This document shows, piece after piece, positions 23,245 through 33,197 of a stretch of 64,000 nucleotides of DNA (its first letter is position 1; each line of letters begins with the position of its first letter). Both the position numbers and the translations under genes were made by a program. The stretch lies in contig JADJYJ010000008.1 of the NCBI GenBank assembly GCA_016719785.1, positions 310,001-374,000 of the forward strand, written 5' to 3'. Below the pieces are notes generated by a model. That model saw only the letters and a program-made list of their open reading frames with translations, searched no databases and was not told the DNA's origin. This DNA is from Candidatus Amarolinea dominans. Its GTDB lineage: Bacteria; Chloroflexota; Anaerolineae; SSC4; Amarolineaceae.

Positions 23245-24228
23245 TTAGCCGCCGGGGGTTGTGTTCGGCGCGGGGGTGGGCGTCGGTGGCTGGACGAAGT
23301 CTTGCGCGGTCTTGGTGACGAAATCACGCACGCTGTATTCGGACACCTTGACGATGTACTCCGAGGCCGACGACTTGACGTAATAGCTGTTATCAGTCGG
23401 GTCTTTGGCGCCGATCGTCAGCGTCAGGGTCGTGATCGGCTGATCGCCCGACTTGACGCGCGCGGTGACGATGGCCTGCGGCTTGTCCAGGCCATATTCT
23501 GGCTTAGCCTGCTTGCCCAGCGGCTTGAGCAGGGTGACATTGGCGGCCTGGCTGACCAGCGAGGTGACCGCGCCCGTGTCGAGCGCCGCGCCCGCGGGCA
23601 GGACATCGAGCATCCAGGCGCCGGAAACGTCCTTCGAGAATTGCAGCGTGCCGGTGATGTTGGTGACGGTCAGCCCGATCATCTCGGTCTGCGTGATGCT
23701 GACGTAGGTGGTCTTGATCCAGGAGGTTTCCTGCGCGCCCACCTCGTAGCTCGACAGGTCGCTGGCGAGGAAGACCTCGCTCTGCTGGTCCGCGCGCACG
23801 TGCGTGGCGCGGGTGCCCGGCGCGGAGCCGATGAACAGCGTGTGCGTGGCGCCGCTGGACAGGGTGAACTCCACCTTGCGCAGGAAATCGTCAGCCGCCA
23901 CCTGCAAACGTTTGTGGCTATCACTGGTGCGTGTCACCAGGCGGTTGGTCTTGATGGCCGCGATCTTGTCCAGGATGGGTGTCACCTTGCTGGCATCCAC
24001 GGGGAAACTATCTGCGTCGGCCAGCACCCAATCACTGCCCAGTTTCTTGAGCTCGACCATGTTCTTGTCCTGATCGCTGATCTTGAGGCTGGTCACGTCG
24101 CTCGCCTCGAAGTCGGCAAAGAGAGGCGCGCCCGCGCTGGCCGGCGCTGAGCGCGGCCACAGAACGAAGACGGCCAGCAGCACTTGCGCCAGGAGAATTC
24201 CGGCCAGAATCTGATTACGTTTACTCAT
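23245..24228 (-). CDS. DUF4340-domain protein of the ABC exporter locus
   Basis: A 327-residue protein with an N-terminal signal anchor (QILAGILLAQVLLAVFVLW) and a large extracytoplasmic beta-rich region of the DUF4340 type (ISDQDKNMVELKKLGSDWVLADADSFPVD). It ends with a Pro/Thr stretch. The third of three consecutive ATG codons (24228) is chosen because GGAG lies 7 nt before it. DUF4340 proteins usually accompany GldF/GldG-like ABC transporters, as here: it follows the permease-GldG fusion by 22 bp and completes a three-gene operon with the ATPase. The transported substrate is unknown. Confidence 0.85.
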   Translation of the reverse strand: MSKRNQILAGILLAQVLLAVFVLWPRSAPASAGAPLFADFEASDVTSLKISDQDKNMVELKKLGSDWVLADADSFPVDASKVTPILDKIAAIKTNRLVTRTSDSHKRLQVAADDFLRKVEFTLSSGATHTLFIGSAPGTRATHVRADQQSEVFLASDLSSYEVGAQETSWIKTTYVSITQTEMIGLTVTNITGTLQFSKDVSGAWMLDVLPAGAALDTGAVTSLVSQAANVTLLKPLGKQAKPEYGLDKPQAIVTARVKSGDQPITTLTLTIGAKDPTDNSYYVKSSASEYIVKVSEYSVRDFVTKTAQDFVQPPTPTPAPNTTPGG

Positions 24229-24250
24229 CATCATGCTCCATGATTCCCCT

Positions 24251-27124
24251 TTATTCGCCGGTCCCGACCAGCGTCATCGGTTTTTCATTGCGCCGGCGCA
24301 TGGTCCACACCGCGCCGATGGCGGCCAGGGCCAGCAGCGCCAGGGCGTAGTTAGCCACTTCCCAGGTGGACTGCTCGCCCGTGGCCATTGGCTTGAGCAC
24401 GCGCGACTGCGTGCCGCGGGAGCGGATGGTCAGCAGGTCGAGGTCTTCCACGGACCAGTCTACCGCGTTTTGCATGAACTGCAAGGAGTTCAGATAGCGA
24501 TCTTGCGTCAGGTTGGCCGAAACCTGGAACACCAGGTCATCCACGAACTCGGCGCTGCCGATGACAACCAGGCGCGAGGTGTTGGGCGAAGACTCGATCG
24601 TCGCCGCGGTGACCGGCGCGGGCGCCGGCTGCGTGGCATCGGCCGGCGTGGCGGTCAGGGGCGAAGGCTTGCCGACAAAGAAGCTGTCGAACGAGCCTTG
24701 CACGGAAACTGCCAGGATGTGCGACTCGCGCGCGCCTTCGACCGGGAAACCCAGCTCTGGATAGAGCTGCAGGTTGGGCTGGATGTCGGTGTTGGTGCGC
24801 AGCCATGCCTCAGTCGTGGACTTGAGCAGCGACACGACGGTGCGGCCGCTGTTCTTGGCCGCATCCAGGGTCAGCGGCGAGGCCCAGTGCATGGTGACAG
24901 CCGGCAGATTCGCCACCACCGGGCTGTTCTTGTCCATGCCGCTGTTACGCACATCCACGAAGAAGGGATAGCTGATGGCCTGAATTTCACGCACCTGCAT
25001 ACCGCCCACGTCGCGGTTGACCGCCACCGGGAACGGCTCATTCTGCGGATCCATCACCAACGCCTGTGTCACCGTGATGCCGTAGCTTTGCAGCATCTCC
25101 TGCAGGCCGCCGCTGATCGCCGCGATGCCCAGGCTGCCGGCATAGGGATCCGGCGAGATGATGTAGTTGCCGGCCGCCACGACCACCGCGCCCCCGCGCA
25201 TCAGGAACTGGTCAATGGCGAAGCGCTGTTTGTCGTCCAGGGCCTGCGGCGCCACCACCACCAGCACATCCACATCGGACGGCGCCTGACCATCCTTGAG
25301 ATCCACCGACCGCACGGTGTAGTCACGGCTGAGCTGTTGGTTCAGAGAGGTGAAGGTGGGCTGCGGCGACTGGTATTGCCCCAACTGCGGGTCGGCCGGC
25401 GCGGGCGGCGGCGTCCACAGGCCCACCACCTTCAAGAAGCCGCTGGACGAGCGCTTAAGCGCGGCTTCGATGGCGGTGCGCACACTGGCCTCGCTCAGAT
25501 CGCCTGACGGGGAGATCACCTGCGCCTTGTCGCCGACTTGCAGGATCATGTCGAGGTAGTAGGTGTCGGCGGCAAAGAGCGAAACCGGAATCGGTCGCAG
25601 CTTGAAGTTATTGATCAGCGTCTGGCGGGTAATGGTGGCCGCGGGGGCATCGGGGTCAATCACCTCGAAGGTCAGCTTGCCGTTGGAGCGCGTCTGCAGC
25701 TCGCGCGCCACCTTTTCGATGGCGGCCCGCCCTTCTTGCAGTGTGGCCGGCAGCGTGTTCGGCGTCACGAACAGCGTCAGCTTGACCGGCTCCTTGACCG
25801 CGGCCAGCACGCTGTCCACGCTCTGGAAGCCGTAGACCACCTTCTTGACCGCGCGGGTCAGGTCGTACTCCAGGTTGCGCAGGCGCACATCCACCGTGCC
25901 GTCGCGCTGCGAGTTCACCTCGATCAGGTCGCGGAAGTTGAGGGTAACATTCTGATCGCCGTAGCGCACCAGGATGTCGAAGTAGGCGTTGATGACCGAG
26001 GCTTCGTAGCGCCCCGACACCTGCAGCGGCGTGGGCTGGATGCCGTAGGTCTGATTGGCCTCGGTCTCCTTGTCCGCGTCCTGCAAGGGATCAATCACCT
26101 CGGCCGTCACCCGGCCGCGGGAGGCGATCTGATACTCGGTCAGCATGTCGCGCACGCGCGGCGCCAGCGGCGCCAGCAGCGGGTGGGTTTTTTCGCTCAT
26201 GTAGGCGCGGATGAGCAGCGGCTCCTGCACGTTGCTGAGCAGGTCACGCGTGGCCGCGGACAGGCTGTACTCGCGCTGCGCGGTCAGGTCCAGGCGCAGG
26301 CTGCTGATGGGGTAGAGCCAGATGTTGAGCACGATCAGGTTGAGCGCCACCAGGCCAGTCATCGTCAGCCAGTTGCGGCGATAGGCCGCGGTGTTTTCGC
26401 CCTGGCTCCAGCGCTGGCTGTCGAGCGAGACGATGTTCAGCAGCAGGAAGAGGGCGGTCAGCGAGAGGTAGTAGACCAGGTCGCGCAGATCAATGATGCC
26501 GCGCTCGATGCTCTCGAAGCGGCTGCCGATGCCGATGGCGCGCAGGATGTCAGCCGCGGCGCCGCCCACGAAATCGGTGACGCCGCGCGAGCCGACCGCG
26601 TAGAAGATGCCGCACAGCAGCACGGTGACGATGAGGGCCACGATCTGATTGTTGGTGCGCGACGAGATGAAAAGGCCAATCGCCACGTACGCGGCCGCCA
26701 TCAGCAGGGCCGCCAGGTAGCCGCCGAACACCGGGCCCCAGTCCAGGTTGCCCAACAGGCTGACGGTGATGGGGAGGAAGAGGGTCAGCGCCAGGGCGAG
26801 CGCGATCAGCGCCATCACCGCCAGGAATTTGCCGATGACCAACTGCGCGCCGCGCACCGGCAGGGTGAGCAGAATCTCCAGGGTGCCCGACTGCTGCTCC
26901 TCACTCCACTGGCGCATCGTCAGCGCGGCCACCAGGAAGATCAGCAGGATCGGCATCCATTGGAAGAGGGGCCGCACATCGGCGATGCCTCGTGCAAAGA
27001 AGGTGTTGACCCAAAAGAAGGAGAAGAGAGCAGCCGCCAGGAATGCGCCCAGGAAGATCAGTGCCATGGGCGACCCGAAGTAGCTGTTCAGTTCCTTACG
27101 CGTCATCGAAAGTGTTTGTTTCAT
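24251..27124 (-). CDS. ABC-2 permease fused to a GldG-like auxiliary domain
   Basis: A 957-residue fusion. Residues about 1-240 are an ABC-2 membrane subunit with six hydrophobic segments and the N-terminal pattern RKELNSYFGSPMALIF seen in GldF-like permeases. A further transmembrane helix (about 270) leads to a large extracytoplasmic GldG/IFT52-like region (YSLSAATRDLLSNVQEPLLIRAYMSE, then DVDVLVVVAPQALDDKQRFAIDQFLMRGGAVVV). A final helix (NYALALLALAAIGAVW) anchors the C-terminus. GldF and GldG are normally separate proteins. The frame is open upstream inside the ATPase gene, but the ATG at 27124, 8 bp after the ATPase stop, gives the conserved start. In Bacteroidetes the GldAFG exporter supports gliding; in other phyla its cargo is unclear. 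Confidence 0.9.
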   Translation of the reverse strand: MKQTLSMTRKELNSYFGSPMALIFLGAFLAAALFSFFWVNTFFARGIADVRPLFQWMPILLIFLVAALTMRQWSEEQQSGTLEILLTLPVRGAQLVIGKFLAVMALIALALALTLFLPITVSLLGNLDWGPVFGGYLAALLMAAAYVAIGLFISSRTNNQIVALIVTVLLCGIFYAVGSRGVTDFVGGAAADILRAIGIGSRFESIERGIIDLRDLVYYLSLTALFLLLNIVSLDSQRWSQGENTAAYRRNWLTMTGLVALNLIVLNIWLYPISSLRLDLTAQREYSLSAATRDLLSNVQEPLLIRAYMSEKTHPLLAPLAPRVRDMLTEYQIASRGRVTAEVIDPLQDADKETEANQTYGIQPTPLQVSGRYEASVINAYFDILVRYGDQNVTLNFRDLIEVNSQRDGTVDVRLRNLEYDLTRAVKKVVYGFQSVDSVLAAVKEPVKLTLFVTPNTLPATLQEGRAAIEKVARELQTRSNGKLTFEVIDPDAPAATITRQTLINNFKLRPIPVSLFAADTYYLDMILQVGDKAQVISPSGDLSEASVRTAIEAALKRSSSGFLKVVGLWTPPPAPADPQLGQYQSPQPTFTSLNQQLSRDYTVRSVDLKDGQAPSDVDVLVVVAPQALDDKQRFAIDQFLMRGGAVVVAAGNYIISPDPYAGSLGIAAISGGLQEMLQSYGITVTQALVMDPQNEPFPVAVNRDVGGMQVREIQAISYPFFVDVRNSGMDKNSPVVANLPAVTMHWASPLTLDAAKNSGRTVVSLLKSTTEAWLRTNTDIQPNLQLYPELGFPVEGARESHILAVSVQGSFDSFFVGKPSPLTATPADATQPAPAPVTAATIESSPNTSRLVVIGSAEFVDDLVFQVSANLTQDRYLNSLQFMQNAVDWSVEDLDLLTIRSRGTQSRVLKPMATGEQSTWEVANYALALLALAAIGAVWTMRRRNEKPMTLVGTGE

Positions 27125-27131
27125 CGTTGTT

Positions 27132-28058
27132 TTATCCGCCTGTTGCCAACAGATTGAACACGCTTTCCAACGTGCGCACGTCGCGGCGCAGTTCACGCAG
27201 GGGCCAGTTGCGCTGGCGGGCCAGGTCATAGATGGCCGGGCACAGGTCATTGTCGCTGGCATCCGTGCCCACGATGCGGTAGGCCGGGAAGGCATCGGCC
27301 GTCTGCAGTGGCTCCACGGTGCGCACATGGGCCAGGCCGGCCAGGGCCGCTTCCACATCGCGCTGCCGGTCCTGCAAGACCAGGATCGCATCGGCGGTCG
27401 CGGCCAGGGTGGACAGGCGCTGATCGGCCTTGATCTGGCCGTTGAGGATGATGATCACGCGATCGCACAGCGCCTCGACCTCGGACAGGATGTGGGTAGA
27501 GAAGAGGATCGTGCTTTCTTGGGACAGGCGCTTGATGAGGCGCCGAATTTCCACGATCTGCGTCGGGTCGAGGCCCACGGTCGGTTCGTCGAAGACCAGG
27601 AACTTGGGTTTGTGCAGGATGGCCTGCGCCAGGCCGACGCGCTGACGAAAGCCTTTGCTCAGGGTGCCGATCGGCTGCGTCAGCCGGTCCTGCAGGCTGG
27701 TGGCGACGATGGCCTCGGACAGGCGCCGGGGTTGCTCGGCCTCCGGAATCTCGCGCAGGTCGGCCATGAGCTTGAGGTAGGCCTGCACCGACAGCTCCGG
27801 GTAGAGCGGTGCATTTTCGGGCAGGTAGCCGATGCGGGCTTGGATGGCCCGCGTGTGGGTCAGCACATCCAGGCCATCAATCGTCACCGTGCCGCCGTCC
27901 GGCTGCAGATAGCCGGTGAGAATCTTCATCAGGGTCGTTTTGCCCGCGCCGTTGGGGCCAAGCAAACCCACGATCTCACCCTGGTGAATGTCCAGGCTGA
28001 CGCCAGCCAGGGCTTCGATGGGACCGTAGGATTTCGTTACGTCTTTGACTTCGATCAC
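27132..28058 (-). CDS. ABC transporter ATP-binding protein (GldA-like)
   Basis: A 308-residue ABC ATPase. Walker A is LLGPNGAGKTT, the signature motif is the variant LSKGFRQRV, Walker B is FLVFDEPT and the switch His lies in ILFSTHIL. The C-terminal extension (about 220-308) is typical of the DrrA/GldA group. The start is a GTG at 28058 with GGAGGT 7 nt upstream; the frame is open to an ATG at 28160, but that stretch does not resemble the family. It powers the fused GldF-GldG permease encoded directly after it. A good promoter lies at 28177-28205. Confidence 0.93.
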   Translation of the reverse strand: MIEVKDVTKSYGPIEALAGVSLDIHQGEIVGLLGPNGAGKTTLMKILTGYLQPDGGTVTIDGLDVLTHTRAIQARIGYLPENAPLYPELSVQAYLKLMADLREIPEAEQPRRLSEAIVATSLQDRLTQPIGTLSKGFRQRVGLAQAILHKPKFLVFDEPTVGLDPTQIVEIRRLIKRLSQESTILFSTHILSEVEALCDRVIIILNGQIKADQRLSTLAATADAILVLQDRQRDVEAALAGLAHVRTVEPLQTADAFPAYRIVGTDASDNDLCPAIYDLARQRNWPLRELRRDVRTLESVFNLLATGG

Positions 28059-28176
28059 GCCATTGACCTCCAGAATCCGAGTAACACGCAAGAAACCAGG
28101 TCTGAAATCAGGCAAGCGCTGGGGAGCGTCTCCAATCCTGCCCTCAAACCTGGTCTCCACTGCGAACGTAAGTCGA

Positions 28177-28205
28177 ATTATACAAACGGGTGACGCCTAC
28201 GGCAA
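28177..28205 (-). promoter_or_regulatory. Promoter of the GldA-GldFG-DUF4340 operon
   Basis: On the minus strand TTGCCG (28200-28205), 17-bp spacer, TATAAT (28177-28182). The roughly 110-nt leader contains ACCAGGT and ACCTGGT arms that could pair, of unknown meaning. Confidence 0.65.
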
Positions 28206-28221
28206 ATTTTCACCCACCGAC

Positions 28222-30099
28222 CTACTTGACAACGGATGGAACGAAGGTCTGGCGCCCGGTGCGCAAGAGGCCAGGCGCCGTGCCTGCGCGTCCATCCGGT
28301 GATGTCGTGGTGACGTCGTGACATCCAGGAGGCAAGTCTGCCGGCAGCGTCACCTCTGCGTGTTCCTGGTCAATCACTGTCGCGGCGACAGGCGCGGCAT
28401 CGCCGATTTGCACCGTCATACGATCGGCAAAGTTATCGCCTTCGAGGTGTAGGGTTCTTCCAGAGAGCATGACACGTCGAGCGATGGGGGTGCGCCAGCC
28501 GGATAGACTGACCTCGTCAAGTTCTGCCCATGTGGCCGCGTGATCGGCATCGCCGGCCATGCGAAAGGCAAAGTTGACCGTTTGCCCGCGGAATGGCGTC
28601 ATGTCAATCCAAACATGCCGCCAATCATCGGCCGATTCACTGGTTGTCCAAACGGTGGCGCCCGCGACCGTCAGCACCAGGGGATCAGGAATGCCTGTAC
28701 TGATTTGCCCATACCGATAGAAAAACGATAAGGTGGGCGCAGGCATTTCGGTGGGAATCGAGATCGTTTGGCGCAACAGCGCTTCGCCGGGCTGCGCGTC
28801 GAGCGCCATATCGGCCACAGCGCCTGGCGTGGCAAGCAGCAGGCGTTGGCCAATCGTATCAACCAACCCAGCGCTAACAGGGAAAGCGATATTGTGATCC
28901 AATTGGGCAGACCACGTGTCACCGCCGTCAGTCGTTACCCGATGGGCGAGGCCAGTACTGTTGTACACTTGTGGATTGATAATGGCGCCAAAGGCATGAA
29001 CAACACCGCGGCCATCATCGAACAGAAACGGCGTAGCCAGTTGATTGATAGATGGAAAGCGCCAGGGCGCCCAGGTCGCGCCCCAATCATGCGAGTGCAG
29101 AGTGCCAACATGACATCCACCGGTCATGCATACAGTCGCTCCCAACACCAACTGGCCCGTAGGACCGGCAGCCAGACTCAGGTTGGCAAAGTACGTTACT
29201 GTCTGTGATGCACTCCATAGGGCGCGCGGGGGCGACCAGGAGCCGTCCGCTCCCAGGGATGACTGCATCATCCTGATCCATCCCGGCGCCGGTGTTGCTG
29301 TTTGATGTTCAGCCCAGAATGCGAGCAGTTCACCCGTTGGTGTGGAAGTGACGTTGAAGCCGGTGATCCCATAAGGATCATACGATAACATGCGTTGCGG
29401 AGGAGTCCAACTGCCGTCAGCATTTTGCTTCATGAACAGGAGTTTGCCGGGACAGTTATCACAAGAAATGACAAGTCTGAGTTGGCCTGTGGCTATGGCC
29501 GACAGCTTCATGGACTGGACAGGCGCTGGCAGGGATGCGATGAGGATTGGCTCCGACCAATCGCTATTCGGCAACTTTCGGAGGTATGAAAGTTGATATT
29601 GGCCGTTGGTCCCGGTGTGCAAAACCGCATGGATGGCGCCGTCCGGGGTTGCCGTGAGACTCAGGGTACTCCAATACTCGAACAGGATAACCGGTTCGGA
29701 CCAATCACCTCCAGGCGGACGGTGACGGTACAGGGTATGAACGCGTGTACTAGGTACGGGAAGCAGGTAGAGGATATGTTGCTCGCCATTGACATCCAAC
29801 GCCGCCGCGAGCGGTTCACCCCAATTCATATAGTATTCATTGAATATCCTGACATTTTGGAGGGTGCTTGGACGCCCCAATCGCACGGCGTGGGCGCCGC
29901 TGCGTCCACGATACGATGTGGTGGGCGTAAACACGCCTGAAAAAGTCCATCCGGCCGCGCCCTGTTCGAATCCGCCGTTGGTCACCAGGTTCGTTGCGCC
30001 AGGCAGATAGAATTCGAAGTTTGCGACACTGACGCGTTCGAAGTCTCGAATGGGTGAGTTCGTAACCCGATTGCCGCGCCTGAAGATGACGCCCTTGTA
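28222..30099 (-). CDS. C-terminal part of a secreted beta-propeller protein, out of frame with its N-terminal part
   Basis: About 625 codons continuing the gene that starts at 31594, after a single-base shift near 30100. It holds a CBM-like jelly-roll (LVTNGGFEQGAAGWTFSG), a sialidase/BNR-like propeller (GDWSEPVILFEYWSTLSLTA...), a second jelly-roll (FFYRYGQISTGI...) and an IPT/TIG Ig-like domain (RRVMLSGRTLHLEGDNF). The extreme C-terminus is TFVPSVVK, similar to the YLPLVxx tails common on exported Chloroflexota proteins (inference). The frame is open upstream to 30183, but the part before 30099 is a shadow. The two frames together would make about 1,120 residues. Confidence 0.8.
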   Translation of the reverse strand, partial: YKGVIFRRGNRVTNSPIRDFERVSVANFEFYLPGATNLVTNGGFEQGAAGWTFSGVFTPTTSYRGRSGAHAVRLGRPSTLQNVRIFNEYYMNWGEPLAAALDVNGEQHILYLLPVPSTRVHTLYRHRPPGGDWSEPVILFEYWSTLSLTATPDGAIHAVLHTGTNGQYQLSYLRKLPNSDWSEPILIASLPAPVQSMKLSAIATGQLRLVISCDNCPGKLLFMKQNADGSWTPPQRMLSYDPYGITGFNVTSTPTGELLAFWAEHQTATPAPGWIRMMQSSLGADGSWSPPRALWSASQTVTYFANLSLAAGPTGQLVLGATVCMTGGCHVGTLHSHDWGATWAPWRFPSINQLATPFLFDDGRGVVHAFGAIINPQVYNSTGLAHRVTTDGGDTWSAQLDHNIAFPVSAGLVDTIGQRLLLATPGAVADMALDAQPGEALLRQTISIPTEMPAPTLSFFYRYGQISTGIPDPLVLTVAGATVWTTSESADDWRHVWIDMTPFRGQTVNFAFRMAGDADHAATWAELDEVSLSGWRTPIARRVMLSGRTLHLEGDNFADRMTVQIGDAAPVAATVIDQEHAEVTLPADLPPGCHDVTTTSPDGRAGTAPGLLRTGRQTFVPSVVK

Positions 30100-31594
30100 T
30101 CGCGGCAAACAGCAGATCGAAGCTGCCGCTGCGATAACTGGCGGCAAACGGCCCTGGCACATCGTGATCAGTAGAGTAGACACGCGCGCCCGGCAGAAGC
30201 ACGCCGCGGCCGTCGCGCGTCTCGCCTTGAATCTTCATGGCATAGACCACTGTCTGAGCATCCGGCGCGTCCGGCCACGGCTCCACGTTCAGCGCATGAT
30301 CGCGCGCCCGCGCCCGAAAACTAAAGGCATTGCCTGGCCAAACAGACGGCGTGACTGTTGCGCGCCCATTGGCGTCAGGCGTCGGTTGAACGGGCAAATC
30401 GTACCAGAGATCGTTGTTGGCGCGCTGCTGAATGTCAAACGATGCGATGCCAGCGCCCTGCCCATCGCTGCCGCTGACGACAATAGTCAACGGAGTATCC
30501 ACTCGAGTCTGTGCGGGCAATGGCTCGACGGCGCTGTCTGGCGGGGTAACATCGAAAGAGCGCCAGTCGGGGTTTGCATCAAGCAGTGACGCGGTGATAG
30601 CAACCGGGTTCCCGCCCGTTAGGGGTACCCGCTGCAAACGCAGCGAACTGAGGTAGAGCCGGCCATCCCGAATGACATACTCTGTTCGCGTAAATGCCAG
30701 CCAATGGCCCTCTCCGGTCCAACTGCCCATCCAGGCATCCACGAGCGTCGCACCCGGATCATACACGGTGTGGAGTCCTGTGCCGTCAATCGCCATGACT
30801 GCTATTTCGTTCCACTGGTCTCCATCAGCGTCGTAATCGAAGGCAAGAAAGCGACCATCGGGAGACCAGGTCACATTCTCCAGGTACCGCAGCGGCGCCG
30901 AGATGGTTCGCGCATTGGCGCCGTTGGGATCGGCCAGCACAATGCTGCCAACATAGCCGTCAATGTTCACCCAAACCAGCTTCGACCCATCAGGCGACCA
31001 GGCCGGATCAACATCCGGCATTTCATGATAGGTGATCCGGGTGGAATTCGAACCGTCCGTATTGGCCACGTAAATATCGAGGTTGTCATCGCGATCGCGC
31101 ACGTAGGCGATGCGCGTGCCCTGCGGCGACAGGGCAGGTTGGCTTTCATCATCGCCTGACGACGTCACCTGGCGCAAGTTCGAGCCATCTGCCCGCACGA
31201 TGAAGATGTCCAGGTTTTCGTTACGATTCGATGCAAAGGCAACCTGCGCGGCGGCGCGATCGAAGGATGGCAATCCATCGCTCCCTGCATGATTCGTGAG
31301 ACGCGTCAGATGGCTTCCATCGCCGCCAGCCGTGTAGATTTCCCAATTACCGTCACGGTACGATTGGAACGCAACACGCGTCCATTCGCCCATGCCGGCA
31401 GGCGTCACCTCTTCGATGAGAGGCATCGTATCGAGACCAGCAGGCGCGGGCGATGCAAGACTCAGCGGGTTGTGGAAATCAGCCCAAGCGCGTGCTTTGA
31501 TCTCGCCTGGCGGCGGCGGGGAGGCCGGCGCTGCAGCCGGCAGCAGTGCAACGACTGTCAGGACAAGCATAGTGTGAGCAAACGAACGCCACAT
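30100..31594 (-). CDS. N-terminal part of a secreted TolB-like beta-propeller protein
   Basis: It begins with a signal peptide (MLVLTVVALLPAAAPASP) preceded by GAGGTGTACC. PD40/TolB-type WD repeats follow (VAFQSYRDGNWEIYTAGGDG, VAFASNRNENLDIFIVRADG, IAYVRDRDDNLDIYVANTDG), then an Ig-like/fibronectin region and a carboxypeptidase-regulatory-like end. At about 30100 the sense jumps frame: SGSFDLLFAA continues as YKGVIFRRG in the next frame, implying one extra base. The original frame runs on without sense to 29837. The product would be extracellular; no enzymatic motif is visible. Confidence 0.85.
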
Positions 31595-31761
31595 GGTACA
31601 CCTCGTCTTTCGTGGAATTGCGAGACGTCACTCTTGGCCAATAAACCGTTCTCGGCTGCGAGGCCACCGAGTGTCTGCTCCTTGAACGCTTCCAAGCGTT
31701 TAGCCTGGGTCTGGCGGTATTGTATTCTCATCCCCCTTCTGTTGGCAAATAGAGCGTTTCT

Positions 31762-31789
31762 TTGCAGCATTGTCAGTTCCGTGTATACT
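31762..31789 (+). promoter_or_regulatory. Promoter of the HEAT-repeat gene
   Basis: TTGCAG (31762-31767), 16-bp spacer and TATACT (31784-31789). The expected start site (about 31796) coincides with in-frame start codons at 31793, 31796 and 31799, so the mRNA may be leaderless. Confidence 0.6.
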
Positions 31790-31798
31790 TGCATGGTG

Positions 31799-33154
31799 AT
31801 GATAATCGTTTCTGAGGTCAACCGTGAGCAGGGGGCCGGCGCGAATCGAGCCGGCGGCGTGTGGCGGCGGCTGGCGCGGCGTTTATCGGCCTGGCAGGCG
31901 CAGATGGAGCGCTGGGCGCGCTTTGTTCGCTGGCAGTGGCAACCTGAGGCGCGCGCCTGGCTGCATGAACAGACCACCCGCCTGGCCAGTGCGTCTCCCC
32001 AACAGCGCTGGCAGGCCGCGGCCGCGCTGCGGGGCGCCCCGCTCGGCGGTCGCGATCTTGCGGCCCTGGGCGATTTGTTGCACGATGCAGAACCGTTTGT
32101 CCGATGGGAGGCAGCAATGACGTTGAAAGATGTGGGCGGCCAGGTCGCCATTGGTATCTTGCAGCAGACCCTCGCTGGCGAAAGCCCGGTCGGCCTGGCC
32201 TCCGCGGCCGAAGCATTGGCCGAGCTGGGCGAAGTGACCGCCGTTCCGCGCCTGGTCGAGTTGACCCGGCACGATGACCCGGGCGTGCGCGCCAGCGCCT
32301 GCGCCGCGCTGGGCCGGCTGGCCCAAGCGCAGGACGCAGACGTCATTCAGGCGCTCATTGCAACCTTGAAGGACGCCATCCCCGGCGTGCGCCAGCTTGC
32401 CGCACAGGCGTTGGGGCGCGTCGGCGCGCCGCTGGCGGTGACCCCGTTGATTGCTGCACTGCGCCGGCGCGATGAGTTTCGCCTGGTGCGCCGCTCCGCC
32501 ACCTGGTCCCTGGGCCAACTGGGGCCGGACCCGCTGGCGGTGGAGGCGCTGTCCGAAGCGCTGACCGATAAGGACGGCGAAGTACGCCTGCTGGCCGCGC
32601 AGGGCCTGGGACAGATCGGCCACGCCAAGGTCGTCAACCTGCTGCGGCCACTGGTGGAGGATTGGCACGATACTGGCCGCGGCACCGTGGCCATGGCCGT
32701 CATCAAGGCCATTCAGGAGATCGAGGCCCGCAACGCGGCGCTGCAACCGCCGACGCCCGAAGTTCCGATCGAGCATGGCGAGGAGAGTCTGGCCGAACGC
32801 AAACGGCGCCTGGGCCTGATGCCTGCGGAAGCCGCACCGGTCCCGCCCGTGGAAGCCGCACCGGTCCCGCCGCCCGCGGAAGCCGCACCGGTCCCGCCGC
32901 CCGCGGAAGCCGCACCGGTCCCGCCGCCCGCGGAAGCTGCACCGGTCCCGCCGCCCCCGCCACCGGCTGCAGAAGAGGCGCCGCCTGCCCCGGCGGCGGA
33001 ACAGCCAGCACAAACGGATGCGGCGCCCAAGCGCCCATCCCGGCGCAAGGCCGAACCAAAGCGCGCCGCCCCGCATGCGCCGCGCAAGAAAAAATCGCCT
33101 GCCGATGAGCCGGTCATGCCCGCGGAGGGCCTTGAGCTGAACGACGAAGCCTGA
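31799..33154 (+). CDS. HEAT-repeat protein with Ala/Pro-rich tail
   Basis: About 450 residues. After a basic N-terminal helix region, residues about 65-310 consist of PBS-lyase-like HEAT repeats (LHDAEPFVRWEAAMTLKDVG, RHDDPGVRASACAALGRLA, ALTDKDGEVRLLAAQGLGQIG), a scaffold for protein binding. The C-terminal third is disordered: four copies of EAAPVPPPA encoded by a 24-bp repeat, then a Lys/Arg-rich stretch (PKRPSRRKAEPKR). No enzymatic motif is seen. The start is uncertain between ATG 31793, GTG 31796 and ATG 31799, because the promoter lies immediately upstream. The frame is open much further upstream but overlaps the divergent TolB-like gene there. Confidence 0.82.
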   Translation: MIIVSEVNREQGAGANRAGGVWRRLARRLSAWQAQMERWARFVRWQWQPEARAWLHEQTTRLASASPQQRWQAAAALRGAPLGGRDLAALGDLLHDAEPFVRWEAAMTLKDVGGQVAIGILQQTLAGESPVGLASAAEALAELGEVTAVPRLVELTRHDDPGVRASACAALGRLAQAQDADVIQALIATLKDAIPGVRQLAAQALGRVGAPLAVTPLIAALRRRDEFRLVRRSATWSLGQLGPDPLAVEALSEALTDKDGEVRLLAAQGLGQIGHAKVVNLLRPLVEDWHDTGRGTVAMAVIKAIQEIEARNAALQPPTPEVPIEHGEESLAERKRRLGLMPAEAAPVPPVEAAPVPPPAEAAPVPPPAEAAPVPPPAEAAPVPPPPPPAAEEAPPAPAAEQPAQTDAAPKRPSRRKAEPKRAAPHAPRKKKSPADEPVMPAEGLELNDEA

Positions 33155-33197
33155 GGTCAGCCGACGCCGTCTTGGCGCAGGAGTTCAAGGCTCGATT

